Of a stretch of 17,705 bases of DNA, positions 9,571 to 15,073 are shown one piece after another. Every line of letters starts with the position of its first letter. The first letter of the stretch is position 1. Under the pieces are notes generated by a model. It was not told the origin of the DNA. It made no database searches and saw only the letters and a program-made list of their open reading frames with translations. The translations under genes were made by a program, and so were the position numbers. The stretch is from CBDUEV01 sp965366365 (GTDB lineage Bacteria; Actinomycetota; Acidimicrobiia; Spongiisociales; JAENVV01): the NCBI GenBank assembly GCA_965366365.1, contig CBDUEV010000060.1, positions 1 to 17,705 on the forward strand, in the 5' to 3' direction.

Positions 9571-9579
9571 CTCCTCCTT
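9571..9579 (-). promoter_or_regulatory. Shine-Dalgarno of rpoB
   Basis: Reads AAGGAGGAG on the minus strand, five bases before TTG 9565. It decides the rare TTG start in favour of the upstream extension. Confidence 0.85.
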
Positions 9580-9610
9580 GAACTGGGTGGGCAGACGACA
9601 GCGAAAGGAC

Positions 9611-9639
9611 AGGATAGCATACGCTAACCCTGCCCACAA
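9611..9639 (-). promoter_or_regulatory. Proximal rpoB promoter (-35/-10)
   Basis: Minus strand: -35 TTGTGG (9634-9639), 17-base spacer, -10 TATCCT (9611-9616) preceded by TGC, an extended -10. Predicted start of transcription is near 9604, giving a leader of about 40 bases. Confidence 0.65.
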
Positions 9640-9704
9640 GGTGGCCTACGAGGCGAACCGCCCCCGACCAGATTGGCCGGAACGGAGACTGGCTTGTACC
9701 GCCG

Positions 9705-9734
9705 AATATACCCGGAGTCGCTCCCTTTGGTCAA
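9705..9734 (-). promoter_or_regulatory. Distal rpoB promoter (-35/-10)
   Basis: Minus strand: -35 TTGACC (9729-9734), 18-base spacer, -10 TATATT (9705-9710). This is the better consensus match of the two; transcripts would begin near 9698 and carry a leader of about 130 bases before rpoB. It lies just downstream of the 122-residue gene. Confidence 0.7.
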
Positions 9735-9774
9735 GGGTTTCACGGGATTAGGGGGGAAGAAGGCGGGGCGTGCG

Positions 9775-10143
9775 TCAGGCGAACAGAGGTCGGTTGACGG
9801 CGTCCATCACCGACCGGGCCGCGGCCTTGTTGACGCCATCGCCGGCCACTCGAGCCGTGCCGACAAACACCTGTCCGTCGTCGCTCCTGACCAACGCCAA
9901 CGCGATCGGCCTGCCCTGTAAATCCGTCACCGCGATGCCGCCGAAGTTCAGTTCCACATCGCGATCGCTGGCGTTGCGAGCGGCCTCCAGCGTCGCTTCA
10001 CCCATCACATCGAGCCGGTATCGGATGTCGGCGGAGCCAACGGCCTCGCCCCGGTACTCCTCGTCTTCGTGGACCAACACGGCGATCGCCGTGACCGTGG
10101 CTCCATCGACTTTCTCGTCGAGCATGATGAGTTCAGGACGCAT
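9775..10143 (-). CDS. Conserved hypothetical protein with two similar beta-beta-alpha units
   Basis: A 122-residue soluble protein of unknown function between rplL and rpoB. It has no signal peptide, membrane segment or cysteine. Two halves look alike. Residues 16-58 are TVTAIAVLV - EYRGEAVG - a helix ATLEAARNA. Residues 66-118 are IAVTDLQGRPIALALV - GQVFVGTARV - a helix AAARSVMDAVNR. This suggests an internally duplicated strand-strand-helix unit. Proteins of this look occur widely as hypotheticals in actinobacteria (recollection, not checked). No Shine-Dalgarno is seen before ATG 10143. A TAGTCT box nine bases upstream (10153-10158) would instead fit a leaderless transcript. It is cut off from rplJ-rplL by a strong terminator and precedes the rpoB promoters, with no terminator of its own, so read-through into rpoBC is possible. 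Confidence 0.75.
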   Translation of the reverse strand: MRPELIMLDEKVDGATVTAIAVLVHEDEEYRGEAVGSADIRYRLDVMGEATLEAARNASDRDVELNFGGIAVTDLQGRPIALALVRSDDGQVFVGTARVAGDGVNKAAARSVMDAVNRPLFA

Positions 10144-10205
10144 AGTGGGAACAGACTAACCGGCCCGGGCGGACGTCGCCCAAACTCCGGTCGGCAGCCC
10201 ACAAA

Positions 10206-10234
10206 GATGGGGCGGCCCGTCGGGCCGCCCCATC
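10206..10234 (-). terminator. Intrinsic terminator of rplJ-rplL
   Basis: A 13-bp perfect GC-rich stem (10206-10218 with 10222-10234), three-base loop, followed on the minus strand by TTTGT. It lies 27 bases after the rplL stop and separates rplJL from the downstream small gene and rpoBC. Confidence 0.88.
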
Positions 10235-10261
10235 CTGATCAACGATGTCTCGCCGACCGAG

Positions 10262-10645
10262 TTACTTGAGTTCCACCGTGGCGCCGGCGGCCTCGAGTGC
10301 TTCCTTCGCTTTGTCGGCGTCTTCCTTGGCTGCGCCCTCGAGCACCGTGCCAGGAAGGTTGTCCACGACATCCTTGGCCTCCTTGAGGCCGAGGCTGGTC
10401 AGCGCCCGCACTTCCTTGATGACCTGGATCTTCTTCTCGCCCGCTGCGGTGATCACAACGTCGAAATCGTCCTTCTCATCTTCTTCGGCGGCGGCATCTG
10501 CCGGAGCCGCCACCGCGGCAACGGCCATCGGCGCGGCGGCCGTGACATCGAAACGCTCTTCGAAAGCGTCGAGGAACTCTTTGAGTTCGAGAACAGTCAT
10601 ACCTTCGAAGACTTCAAGCAGCTTGTCTGTGGTCATGGTGGCCAT
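10262..10645 (-). CDS. rplL: 50S ribosomal protein L7/L12
   Basis: A 127-residue stalk protein that binds L10 as dimers and recruits elongation factors to the ribosome. The N-terminal dimerisation helices are TTDKLLEVFEGMTVLELKEF, followed by an Ala/Pro-rich hinge (about residues 38-52). The C-terminal factor-binding domain starts near FDVVITAAG and carries the conserved GLKEAKDVV helix. I prefer ATG 10645, since GGAGG lies seven bases before it. ATG 10651 would overlap the rplJ stop as ATGA but sits almost on top of the ribosome site, and ATG 10636 is a third option. Either of the first two implies translational coupling to rplJ, which fits the need for several L12 copies per L10. Confidence 0.97.
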   Translation of the reverse strand: MATMTTDKLLEVFEGMTVLELKEFLDAFEERFDVTAAAPMAVAAVAAPADAAAEEDEKDDFDVVITAAGEKKIQVIKEVRALTSLGLKEAKDVVDNLPGTVLEGAAKEDADKAKEALEAAGATVELK

Positions 10646-10647
10646 GG

Positions 10648-11388
10648 TCATTCCTCCTCGGCCTTGGCGGCTTCATCGTCGGCGTGATCCGCCTCGGTTT
10701 CCGCCTCTGGTTCGGGTGTTTCCTTGGTTTCTGGTGTCTCGGCAGCAGCAGCTTCCTCGGCTGGGGCTTCCTCGGCTGGGGCTTCCTCGGCTGGGGCTTC
10801 CTCAGCTGGGGCTTGCTCCACTGGCGCTTCGGCCACCGGGGCTTCCTCGGCTGGGGCTTCCTCAGCTGGAGCTTCGGCTTCCTTCTTTTCGAGCAGTTGC
10901 GAGAACATCGAAGCGGCATCACGCGAGAACGACGACAACATGCCGGCGAAGTTCACGAGAGGTGCCTTGGCGGCGCCGGCGATCTTCGACAGCAGAACCT
11001 CGCGCGGTTCGATGTCGGCCAGTTTGGAGACCTGCTCAGGCGGCAGAACCCGCCCACGCAGGAGGCCGGACTTCAGAACAAACGCATCGTTCTCTTTGGC
11101 GAAATCCTTGAGCGCCTTGGCGGCCTGGACCGGGTCGTCACCGGCGAAAGCCAGTGCGGTAGGACCGACCAGCTCGTCCGTGATCTCCAGGCCCAGCTCC
11201 TCTGCGGCGCGCCTTGCCAGGGTCATCTTCACGACCTTGAACTCGGCGCCCGCGGCGCGAAGCCCCCGCCGAAGGTTCTGCTGAGCCTTCACGGACAAGC
11301 CGCGATACTCCGTCAGAAACGTCGCCGAGGAATTCTCGAGCCGTTCTTTGATCTCTTCAACTGCCTGGACCTTCTCAGGTCTTGGCAT
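10648..11388 (-). CDS. rplJ: 50S ribosomal protein L10 with long acidic repeat tail
   Basis: A 246-residue L10, the base of the ribosomal stalk and usual autogenous regulator of rplJL. Residues 1-168 are a full L10: the N-terminal rRNA-binding domain has TEYRGLSVKAQQNLRRGLR and FKVVKMTLARRA, and the last helix (FAGMLSSFSRDAASMFSQLL) docks L12 dimers. Residues 169-246 are an extra tail built of EEAPA-like units, then Glu/Thr/Asp-rich sequence. Ordinary L10 is about 165-180 residues, so the tail adds over 40 percent. Start is ATG 11388 with GAGGAGGAG (11392-11400) just upstream. An in-frame extension to 11517 would translate the structured leader and is rejected. A leader with a terminator-like hairpin lies directly upstream. 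Confidence 0.97.
   Translation of the reverse strand: MPRPEKVQAVEEIKERLENSSATFLTEYRGLSVKAQQNLRRGLRAAGAEFKVVKMTLARRAAEELGLEITDELVGPTALAFAGDDPVQAAKALKDFAKENDAFVLKSGLLRGRVLPPEQVSKLADIEPREVLLSKIAGAAKAPLVNFAGMLSSFSRDAASMFSQLLEKKEAEAPAEEAPAEEAPVAEAPVEQAPAEEAPAEEAPAEEAPAEEAAAAETPETKETPEPEAETEADHADDEAAKAEEE
10751..10876. repeat. 15-base tandem repeats inside rplJ
   Basis: About eight imperfect copies of a 15-base unit (plus strand GGGGCTTCCTCGGCT) coding for EEAPA on the minus strand. The first three copies on the left are identical, and the middle ones are diverged (VAEAP, VEQAP). The reading frame is kept because the unit is a multiple of three. Confidence 0.9.
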
Positions 11389-11545
11389 GGACTCCTCCTC
11401 ACAAATCGGAAAAGGTCCTCCGCTCACAGAAACGGAGAACCTCTTGGAAGAAGTCAACCTGCGTGGGATTGCCGGGAAACCCGGATTACGCCCTCGAGCT
11501 TGTGTCTCGGGCTCCAACGGTCTGTGGTCGGGGAATGGAGTTGTG
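11389..11545 (-). promoter_or_regulatory. Structured rplJ leader, L10-leader-like
   Basis: Untranslated leader between the predicted rplJ start of transcription (about 11545) and ATG 11388. On the minus strand TTGGA (11513-11517) can pair with TCCAA (11444-11448) and close a multi-branch structure. Inside it, GCCCGAG pairs with CTC-GA-GGGC leaving a two-base GA bulge, and CCGGG pairs with CCCGG around TTT. A terminator-like hairpin follows. The layout recalls the L10 leader, where L10(L12) binds the mRNA of its own operon. I could not align it to the family model, so the identity is inference from position and folding. Confidence 0.55.
11410..11442 (-). terminator. Putative attenuator hairpin in rplJ leader
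   Basis: Minus strand AGGTTCTCCG (11433-11442) pairs with CGGAGGACCT (11413-11422), 10 bp with one G-U, 10-base loop, followed at once by TTTT (11410-11413). It lies 22 bases before the rplJ start codon, so termination here would block rplJ and rplL. An upstream AGGTTGACTTC (11450-11460) repeats part of the left arm and could compete. Confidence 0.55.
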
Positions 11546-11551
11546 AACGAG

Positions 11552-11580
11552 ACGATACACCCCGGGTCGGGCTCTGTCGA
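11552..11580 (-). promoter_or_regulatory. rplJ promoter (-35/-10)
   Basis: Minus strand: -35 TCGACA (11575-11580), 17-base spacer, -10 TATCGT (11552-11557). Predicted start near 11545. Confidence 0.55.
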
Positions 11581-11889
11581 AATCGGAGGCTCGTCAGGCG
11601 CGGACCATTAAAAAGATAGCCATCGACAAGCCCTGTGAATCCGTGCGATAGTCGTGCCAGGACACCAGATCAGAGGGGGTTTGACAGGCCGAGCCAGAAT
11701 CGCAACATCACGGCTCCACCCGGGTTCGCGTTGGTCGGGCGCCGCGGAGTCACTCCGGCGAATGTGGTCCCTACCCTGCACGTTGCCGACGAGAGACCAC
11801 GCGGCCACGAGCGAATACACCTGGCGATCGCTCCGCCCCAGCTCACTTCGAGGAATGAGCACGCACCCGGCGAAGTCAACCCCCTCGTA
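11581..11889. other. Gene-free interval between rplA terminator and rplJ promoter
   Basis: About 310 bases with no convincing gene on either strand. The open frames here begin inside a terminator or overlap rplA out of frame and show no family pattern. Two inverted repeats are visible: GTGGTCCC (11764-11771) with GAGACCAC (11793-11800), one G-U pair; and CGGAGT (11745-11750) with ACTCCG (11752-11757). A T-rich patch lies at 11609-11615 on the minus strand. It may carry further rplJ promoters or leader RNA; nothing firm can be named. Confidence 0.5.
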
Positions 11890-11919
11890 GAGATACCCGG
11901 CCGATCGGCCGGGTATCTC
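11890..11919 (-). terminator. Palindromic hairpin after rplA
   Basis: Perfect 13-bp stem (11890-11902 with 11907-11919) with GATC loop, 42 bases after the rplA stop. There is no T run on the minus strand. It probably ends the trnW-secE-nusG-rplK-rplA unit. Confidence 0.75.
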
Positions 11920-11961
11920 TCGTTGCACCGTGACGCCGGTGCGAGGGTCGCGAAGGTGGGT

Positions 11962-12648
11962 TCAGAACGCCCCGGGGTCGACCTTGATGCCAGGCCCCAT
12001 CGTCGAAGTCACCGAAACGTTGCGGATATAGGTCCCTTTGGATGAGGCGGGCTTGGCGCGAACGAGTTCGTCGCCGATGGACTTGAGGTTCTCGACCAGC
12101 TGCTCGGTCTCGAACGAGGCCTTGCCGATCGGAGCGTGAATGTTGCCGTATCGGTCGTTGCGGTACTCGATCCGCCCACCCTTGAACTCGGCCACCGCCT
12201 TGCCGACATCGGTCGTGACCGTGCCGGCTTTGGGATTCGGCATCAACCCGCGCGGGCCGAGCACTCGGCCGAGGGTACCCACTTTGGCCATCATGTCAGG
12301 AGTGGCGATCGCCAAGTCGAACTCCAGCGCGCCCCCCGCCGCCAAGGCGTCGACGAGCTCTTCACCACCCACCAAGTCGGCGCCGGCCTCCTCGGCTTCC
12401 TTCGCCTTGTCGGCCTGCGCGAAAACGGCAACCCGGATGGTCTTGCCGGTTCCGTGCGGGAGGGCCACCGTCCCTCGCACCAACTGATCGGCTTTGCGGG
12501 GGTCGATCCCGAGGCTGAAGGCGACTTCGATCGTCTCATCGAACTTGGCGCCGGCGAGCGAACCGACCAGCTCCATGGCCTCTTCGGGCGAGTATGCGTG
12601 TTGGTCGTCGAACCGTTTCTTGGCCTCGACGTATTTCTTTCCTGCCAT
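11962..12648 (-). CDS. rplA: 50S ribosomal protein L1
   Basis: A 228-residue L1, which forms the mobile L1 stalk near the E site and in many bacteria represses its own operon. Diagnostic segments are the VRGTVALPHGTGKT loop of domain I, the domain II part with DLVGGEELVD, GRVLGPRGLMPNPKAGTVT, and the C-terminal SSKGTYIRNVSVTSTMGPGIKVD. Length is usual. ATG 12648 lies nine bases after GGAG; ATG 12654, two codons upstream, is only three bases from it and is possible. It follows rplK by 68-74 bases. That gap holds a small hairpin. Confidence 0.98.
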   Translation of the reverse strand: MAGKKYVEAKKRFDDQHAYSPEEAMELVGSLAGAKFDETIEVAFSLGIDPRKADQLVRGTVALPHGTGKTIRVAVFAQADKAKEAEEAGADLVGGEELVDALAAGGALEFDLAIATPDMMAKVGTLGRVLGPRGLMPNPKAGTVTTDVGKAVAEFKGGRIEYRNDRYGNIHAPIGKASFETEQLVENLKSIGDELVRAKPASSKGTYIRNVSVTSTMGPGIKVDPGAF

Positions 12649-12673
12649 GTTCATGTACTCCTGTGGTTCAAGC

Positions 12674-12694
12674 GACCCGCTCTTGTGTCGGGTC
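12674..12694 (-). other. Small hairpin in the rplK-rplA gap
   Basis: GACCCG (12674-12679) pairs with CGGGTC (12689-12694) around a nine-base loop, within the mRNA between rplK and rplA. It could be an L1 contact or a processing site; function not shown by the sequence. Confidence 0.35.
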
Positions 12695-12722
12695 TCCCAG
12701 CATTACCGTGTTGATCCTTCGC

Positions 12723-13151
12723 TCACGCCTCGACGGTGATGCCCATAGAGCGAGCCGTTCCCGCCACGATCCTCATGGCCATCTCGATGTCGTTGGCATT
12801 GAGATCGGGCATCTTGATCTCGGCGATCTCTCTGACCTGCGCCGAGGTCACCGATCCCACCTTCTCCGTGTGGGGCGTCGGGGAACCCTTTTCGATCCGG
12901 GCGGCCTGACGCAGCAGGACGGCAGCCGGTGGCGTCTTCGTGATGAACGTGAAACTTCGATCTTCGAAGATCGAGATCTCCACTGGAACGATGGTCCCGG
13001 CCTGGCTGGCCGTGGCGTCGTTGTACGCCTTGACGAAATCCATGATGTTGACGCCGTGCTGTCCCAGGGCAGGACCCACTGGCGGGGCGGGACTGGCCTG
13101 CCCGGCCGGGATCTGCAGTTTCAGAACGGTCATCAGTTTCTTGCGGCCCAT
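12723..13151 (-). CDS. rplK: 50S ribosomal protein L11
   Basis: A 142-residue L11, which binds the GTPase-associated region of 23S rRNA and the elongation factors. The N-terminal domain shows LKLQIPAGQASPAPPVGPALGQHGVNIMDFVKAYN, including the Pro-rich helix region tied to thiostrepton action. The C-terminal RNA-binding domain runs through ITKTPPAAVLLRQAA, GSVTSAQVREIAEIKMPDLNA and IVAGTARSMGI. Length is as expected. ATG 13151 has GGAG eight bases upstream. It is separated from nusG by 100 bases in which I see no clear promoter or terminator, so it probably belongs to the secE-nusG transcript. Confidence 0.98.
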   Translation of the reverse strand: MGRKKLMTVLKLQIPAGQASPAPPVGPALGQHGVNIMDFVKAYNDATASQAGTIVPVEISIFEDRSFTFITKTPPAAVLLRQAARIEKGSPTPHTEKVGSVTSAQVREIAEIKMPDLNANDIEMAMRIVAGTARSMGITVEA

Positions 13152-13251
13152 ACTTCTCTCTCCATTGGTCTCTGTTCGTGTGCCGGTTCGTCAGAAGCGG
13201 TTCATCGCCCGCTGAGCAGGGCAGGGCGACGTACGACGACGGCGTTGTGAT

Positions 13252-14085
13252 TCAGTTCTTCTGAATGTCGGAAAAACCCAGTTCGACAGGTGTATCTCGT
13301 CCGAAGATGTTGACCAGCACCACGACCTTCGACTGGTCCAGATTGATGCTCTCGATCACGCCGTTGAAATCGGCGAATGGGCCCACGATGACGCGAACAC
13401 TGTCGCCCGTCTCCCACTCCGGCTTGAATCGTGGCGCCTTGGTCTCTTCCTCTTCCTTCACACCGAGGAACTTTTCGACCTCGCGACGGGAGAGGGGTAC
13501 CGGCTTGTTGGCCGAGCCGACGAACCCGGTCACGCCCGGGGTGTTCCGGACGGCGTACCAGGAGTCATCGGTGAGGTACATGCGGCAGAGGATGTACCCA
13601 GGGAACATCTTCCGGGGCACGGTCACCTTCTTGCCGTTCTTGATCTCGACGACGTCTTCCATCGGGATAACCACCTCGAAGATCGTGTCCTCGAGGTGCA
13701 TCGAATGCGCTCTCGTTTCGAGATTGGCCTTGACCTTGTTTTCGTACCCCGAGTAGGAATGGATCACGTACCAGTCGCCGGGGAGGTCGAAGGGGCTCAC
13801 CGGTTTGGGAGCGGGGATGTCGACCGGCTCCTCAACCTCTTCGCCGCTCTCCTCGTCGGAAGGCTCGGCCGGCTCCTCGACGGCAGCCTCCGGTTCCGTC
13901 TCCGTGGATCCATCAGACGATGATGCTTCTCCCTCGGACTCGGCTTCGGTCGGCTCCTCGGAGCCGGCATCGGTGGCGGGCGCCTCGACAGCCTCGACCG
14001 TCTCGGACTCGGCCGTCTCGGATTCCGCGTTCTCCGGTTGTTCGTCGCTTCCCGTGCTCTCGGCCAGGTCGGTGAGATCGTTCAT
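13252..14085 (-). CDS. nusG: Transcription termination/antitermination factor NusG with acidic N-terminal extension
   Basis: A 277-residue NusG that binds RNA polymerase and links it to Rho or the ribosome. Residues 1-93 are an acidic, Ser/Glu/Ala-rich extension without a single Lys or Arg. The NGN domain begins at about 104 (DWYVIHSYSGYENKVKANLE), with the KMFPGYILCRM and VRNTPGVTGFVG segments. The KOW domain (GDSVRVIVGPFADFNGVIESI) ends the protein. E. coli NusG is 181 residues; actinobacterial ones carry acidic N-terminal tails, but this one is long. ATG 14085 overlaps the secE stop as ATGA, so translation is probably coupled. A GTG at 14106 inside secE has no ribosome site and is rejected. 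Confidence 0.97.
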   Translation of the reverse strand: MNDLTDLAESTGSDEQPENAESETAESETVEAVEAPATDAGSEEPTEAESEGEASSSDGSTETEPEAAVEEPAEPSDEESGEEVEEPVDIPAPKPVSPFDLPGDWYVIHSYSGYENKVKANLETRAHSMHLEDTIFEVVIPMEDVVEIKNGKKVTVPRKMFPGYILCRMYLTDDSWYAVRNTPGVTGFVGSANKPVPLSRREVEKFLGVKEEEETKAPRFKPEWETGDSVRVIVGPFADFNGVIESINLDQSKVVVLVNIFGRDTPVELGFSDIQKN

Positions 14086-14420
14086 GTGCCACGTTCCAGG
14101 AGCCACAGAATCCCAGCCTTGAAGCCGAGATCGAGAGCAAACACAAAGAGGGTCAGCGCCGTCGTGGTGATGAGAGTGACGGTGGTGAAGGCGACCATCT
14201 GATCACGCGTCGGCCAGGACACGCGACGCATCTCCGTCCGCACTTCCTTGAGGAAGTGGACGAATCTCTGAAAGATGTTTCCCTTGTCGGCAGGTTCCGT
14301 GCGCCGAGATTGGGCGCGTTGGACCGCCGACTTCCCGCCGGTCTTTGCCTTCTGGGCCTCCTCGGCCTTCTCCTGTCGCCGCTTCTCGACTTCCTGAAGC
14401 CGGCGCTGCTCTCTATTCAT
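14082..14420 (-). CDS. secE: Preprotein translocase subunit SecE
   Basis: A 112-residue SecE, the clamp subunit of SecYEG. The first 45 residues are strongly charged (RRLQEVEKRRQEKAEEAQK). The conserved amphipathic helix FQRFVHFLKEVRTEMRRVSWPTRDQ follows, with the hallmark VSWPT. One transmembrane helix (about 76-98) ends the protein, as in single-helix SecE of actinobacteria. ATG 14420 has AAGGA six to seven bases upstream. It lies 67 bases after tRNA-Trp and overlaps nusG by four bases. Confidence 0.97.
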   Translation of the reverse strand: MNREQRRLQEVEKRRQEKAEEAQKAKTGGKSAVQRAQSRRTEPADKGNIFQRFVHFLKEVRTEMRRVSWPTRDQMVAFTTVTLITTTALTLFVFALDLGFKAGILWLLERGT

Positions 14421-14487
14421 CGTCTGTCCTTGCTGGCGGCCGGAACGGTCATCGGTTCTTGCCTCGGATCCTTGCTATGAGCTTGAG

Positions 14488-14561
14488 CAGGGGCGGTGGG
14501 ACTCGAACCCACAACCTCCGGTTTTGGAGACCGGCGCTCTGCCAATTCGAGCTACACCCCT
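14488..14561 (-). tRNA. trnW: tRNA-Trp (anticodon CCA)
   Basis: A 74-base tRNA on the minus strand. The acceptor AGGGGTG pairs with CGCCCCT (one G-U). The D arm is GCTCGAATTGGCAGAGC, the anticodon stem CCGGT/ACCGG holds the loop CTCCAAA with anticodon CCA at 14525-14527, and the T arm is TGTGGGTTCGAGTCCCAC-like with TTCGAGT. The discriminator is G (14488). The 3' CCA is not encoded (next bases are CTC), so it must be added. A tRNA-Trp just before secE is a common arrangement. Confidence 0.97.
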
Positions 14562-14599
14562 CCAGACTTCCACAGGTTGAATGAGGAAGCCGACGGGGA

Positions 14600-14629
14600 A
14601 GTATACGAACCGGCAGGCCACAGTGTAAA
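14600..14629 (-). promoter_or_regulatory. Promoter of trnW-secE-nusG-rplK-rplA
   Basis: Minus strand: -35 TTTACA (14624-14629), 18-base spacer, -10 TATACT (14600-14605), each one mismatch from consensus. Predicted start near 14593, about 32 bases before the tRNA. Confidence 0.8.
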
Positions 14630-14659
14630 CCCGACGGGCGCGCCGCGAATCCGAACGGC

Positions 14660-15073
14660 TCAGAAATCGGCTCGGAAGTGACGCACCGCCGCCACCGTCA
14701 GGCTCGTCGCCGCCACCGCCCCGGCACCGGCGGCCAGAGACCTCCGACCCCGTTTGGGTGGAGTCTGCGGGGCACCTCCCATGCGGAATGCATCCCTACC
14801 GCCGACGCCGCGCCGGTCCAGATTGGCGGACACCGCGGCGAGGAATCCGGCCGGCGCCAGGGCTTGCTCCTGGCGTAGAACAGCCAGACCGTGAGCAACC
14901 AGCCTGGCCCGTCGAGCGTCCGCACGGCAACGCCCACAACCGTTGACATGGTCTGCCAGCATCGCCGGTACGGGACCATCGATTTCGTCGGCGACGAATC
15001 TCGTCATTCGGGCCGCCCCACACTGGAGCCGATCACGCGAGACCCGAAGCCGGTTGGTCAAGGGGACCGCCAT
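14660..15073 (-). CDS. Anti-sigma factor, zinc-finger (ZAS/zf-HC2-like), membrane-anchored
   Basis: A 137-residue protein that overlaps the ECF sigma gene as TGATG. The anti-sigma zinc motif H-x3-C-x2-C is present as His42, Cys46 and Cys49 in DHVNGCGRC. A helical segment and an APAGFLAAVSANL stretch follow, as in many ZAS proteins. One hydrophobic segment (about 112-130) sits after a basic PPKRGRR stop-transfer-like sequence, and only seven residues remain beyond it. There is thus no outer sensor domain. By family it should hold the cognate ECF sigma at the membrane, perhaps in response to redox through the Cys pair. ATG 15007 (MTRFVADE) is an alternative start that keeps the zinc motif. Confidence 0.8.
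   Translation of the reverse strand: MAVPLTNRLRVSRDRLQCGAARMTRFVADEIDGPVPAMLADHVNGCGRCRADARRARLVAHGLAVLRQEQALAPAGFLAAVSANLDRRGVGGRDAFRMGGAPQTPPKRGRRSLAAGAGAVAATSLTVAAVRHFRADF

Noticed and set aside
9566..9637. N-terminal extension of RpoB
   Set aside because: Runs through the proximal promoter and the perfect Shine-Dalgarno; homology begins at the TTG.
10751..10876. Short regular repeats considered as a CRISPR-like array
   Set aside because: The units are contiguous 15-mers without spacers and code in frame for EEAPA in L10.
11389..11517. N-terminal extension of L10
   Set aside because: Lies in the structured leader; ATG 11388 has an excellent ribosome site and begins the L10 family sequence.
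11681..11686. TTGACA on the plus strand as a promoter
   Set aside because: No acceptable -10 at the right distance and no plus-strand gene downstream.
11608..11928. 106-codon minus-strand open frame between rplA and rplJ
   Set aside because: Starts within the rplA terminator hairpin, has no ribosome site and no recognisable domain.
11635..12045. 136-codon plus-strand open frame
   Set aside because: Overlaps the 3' end of rplA on the opposite strand and contains the terminator palindrome; no pattern.
14562..14659. Terminator after the anti-sigma gene
   Set aside because: No convincing hairpin with T run found; the interval is mainly the tRNA-Trp promoter.
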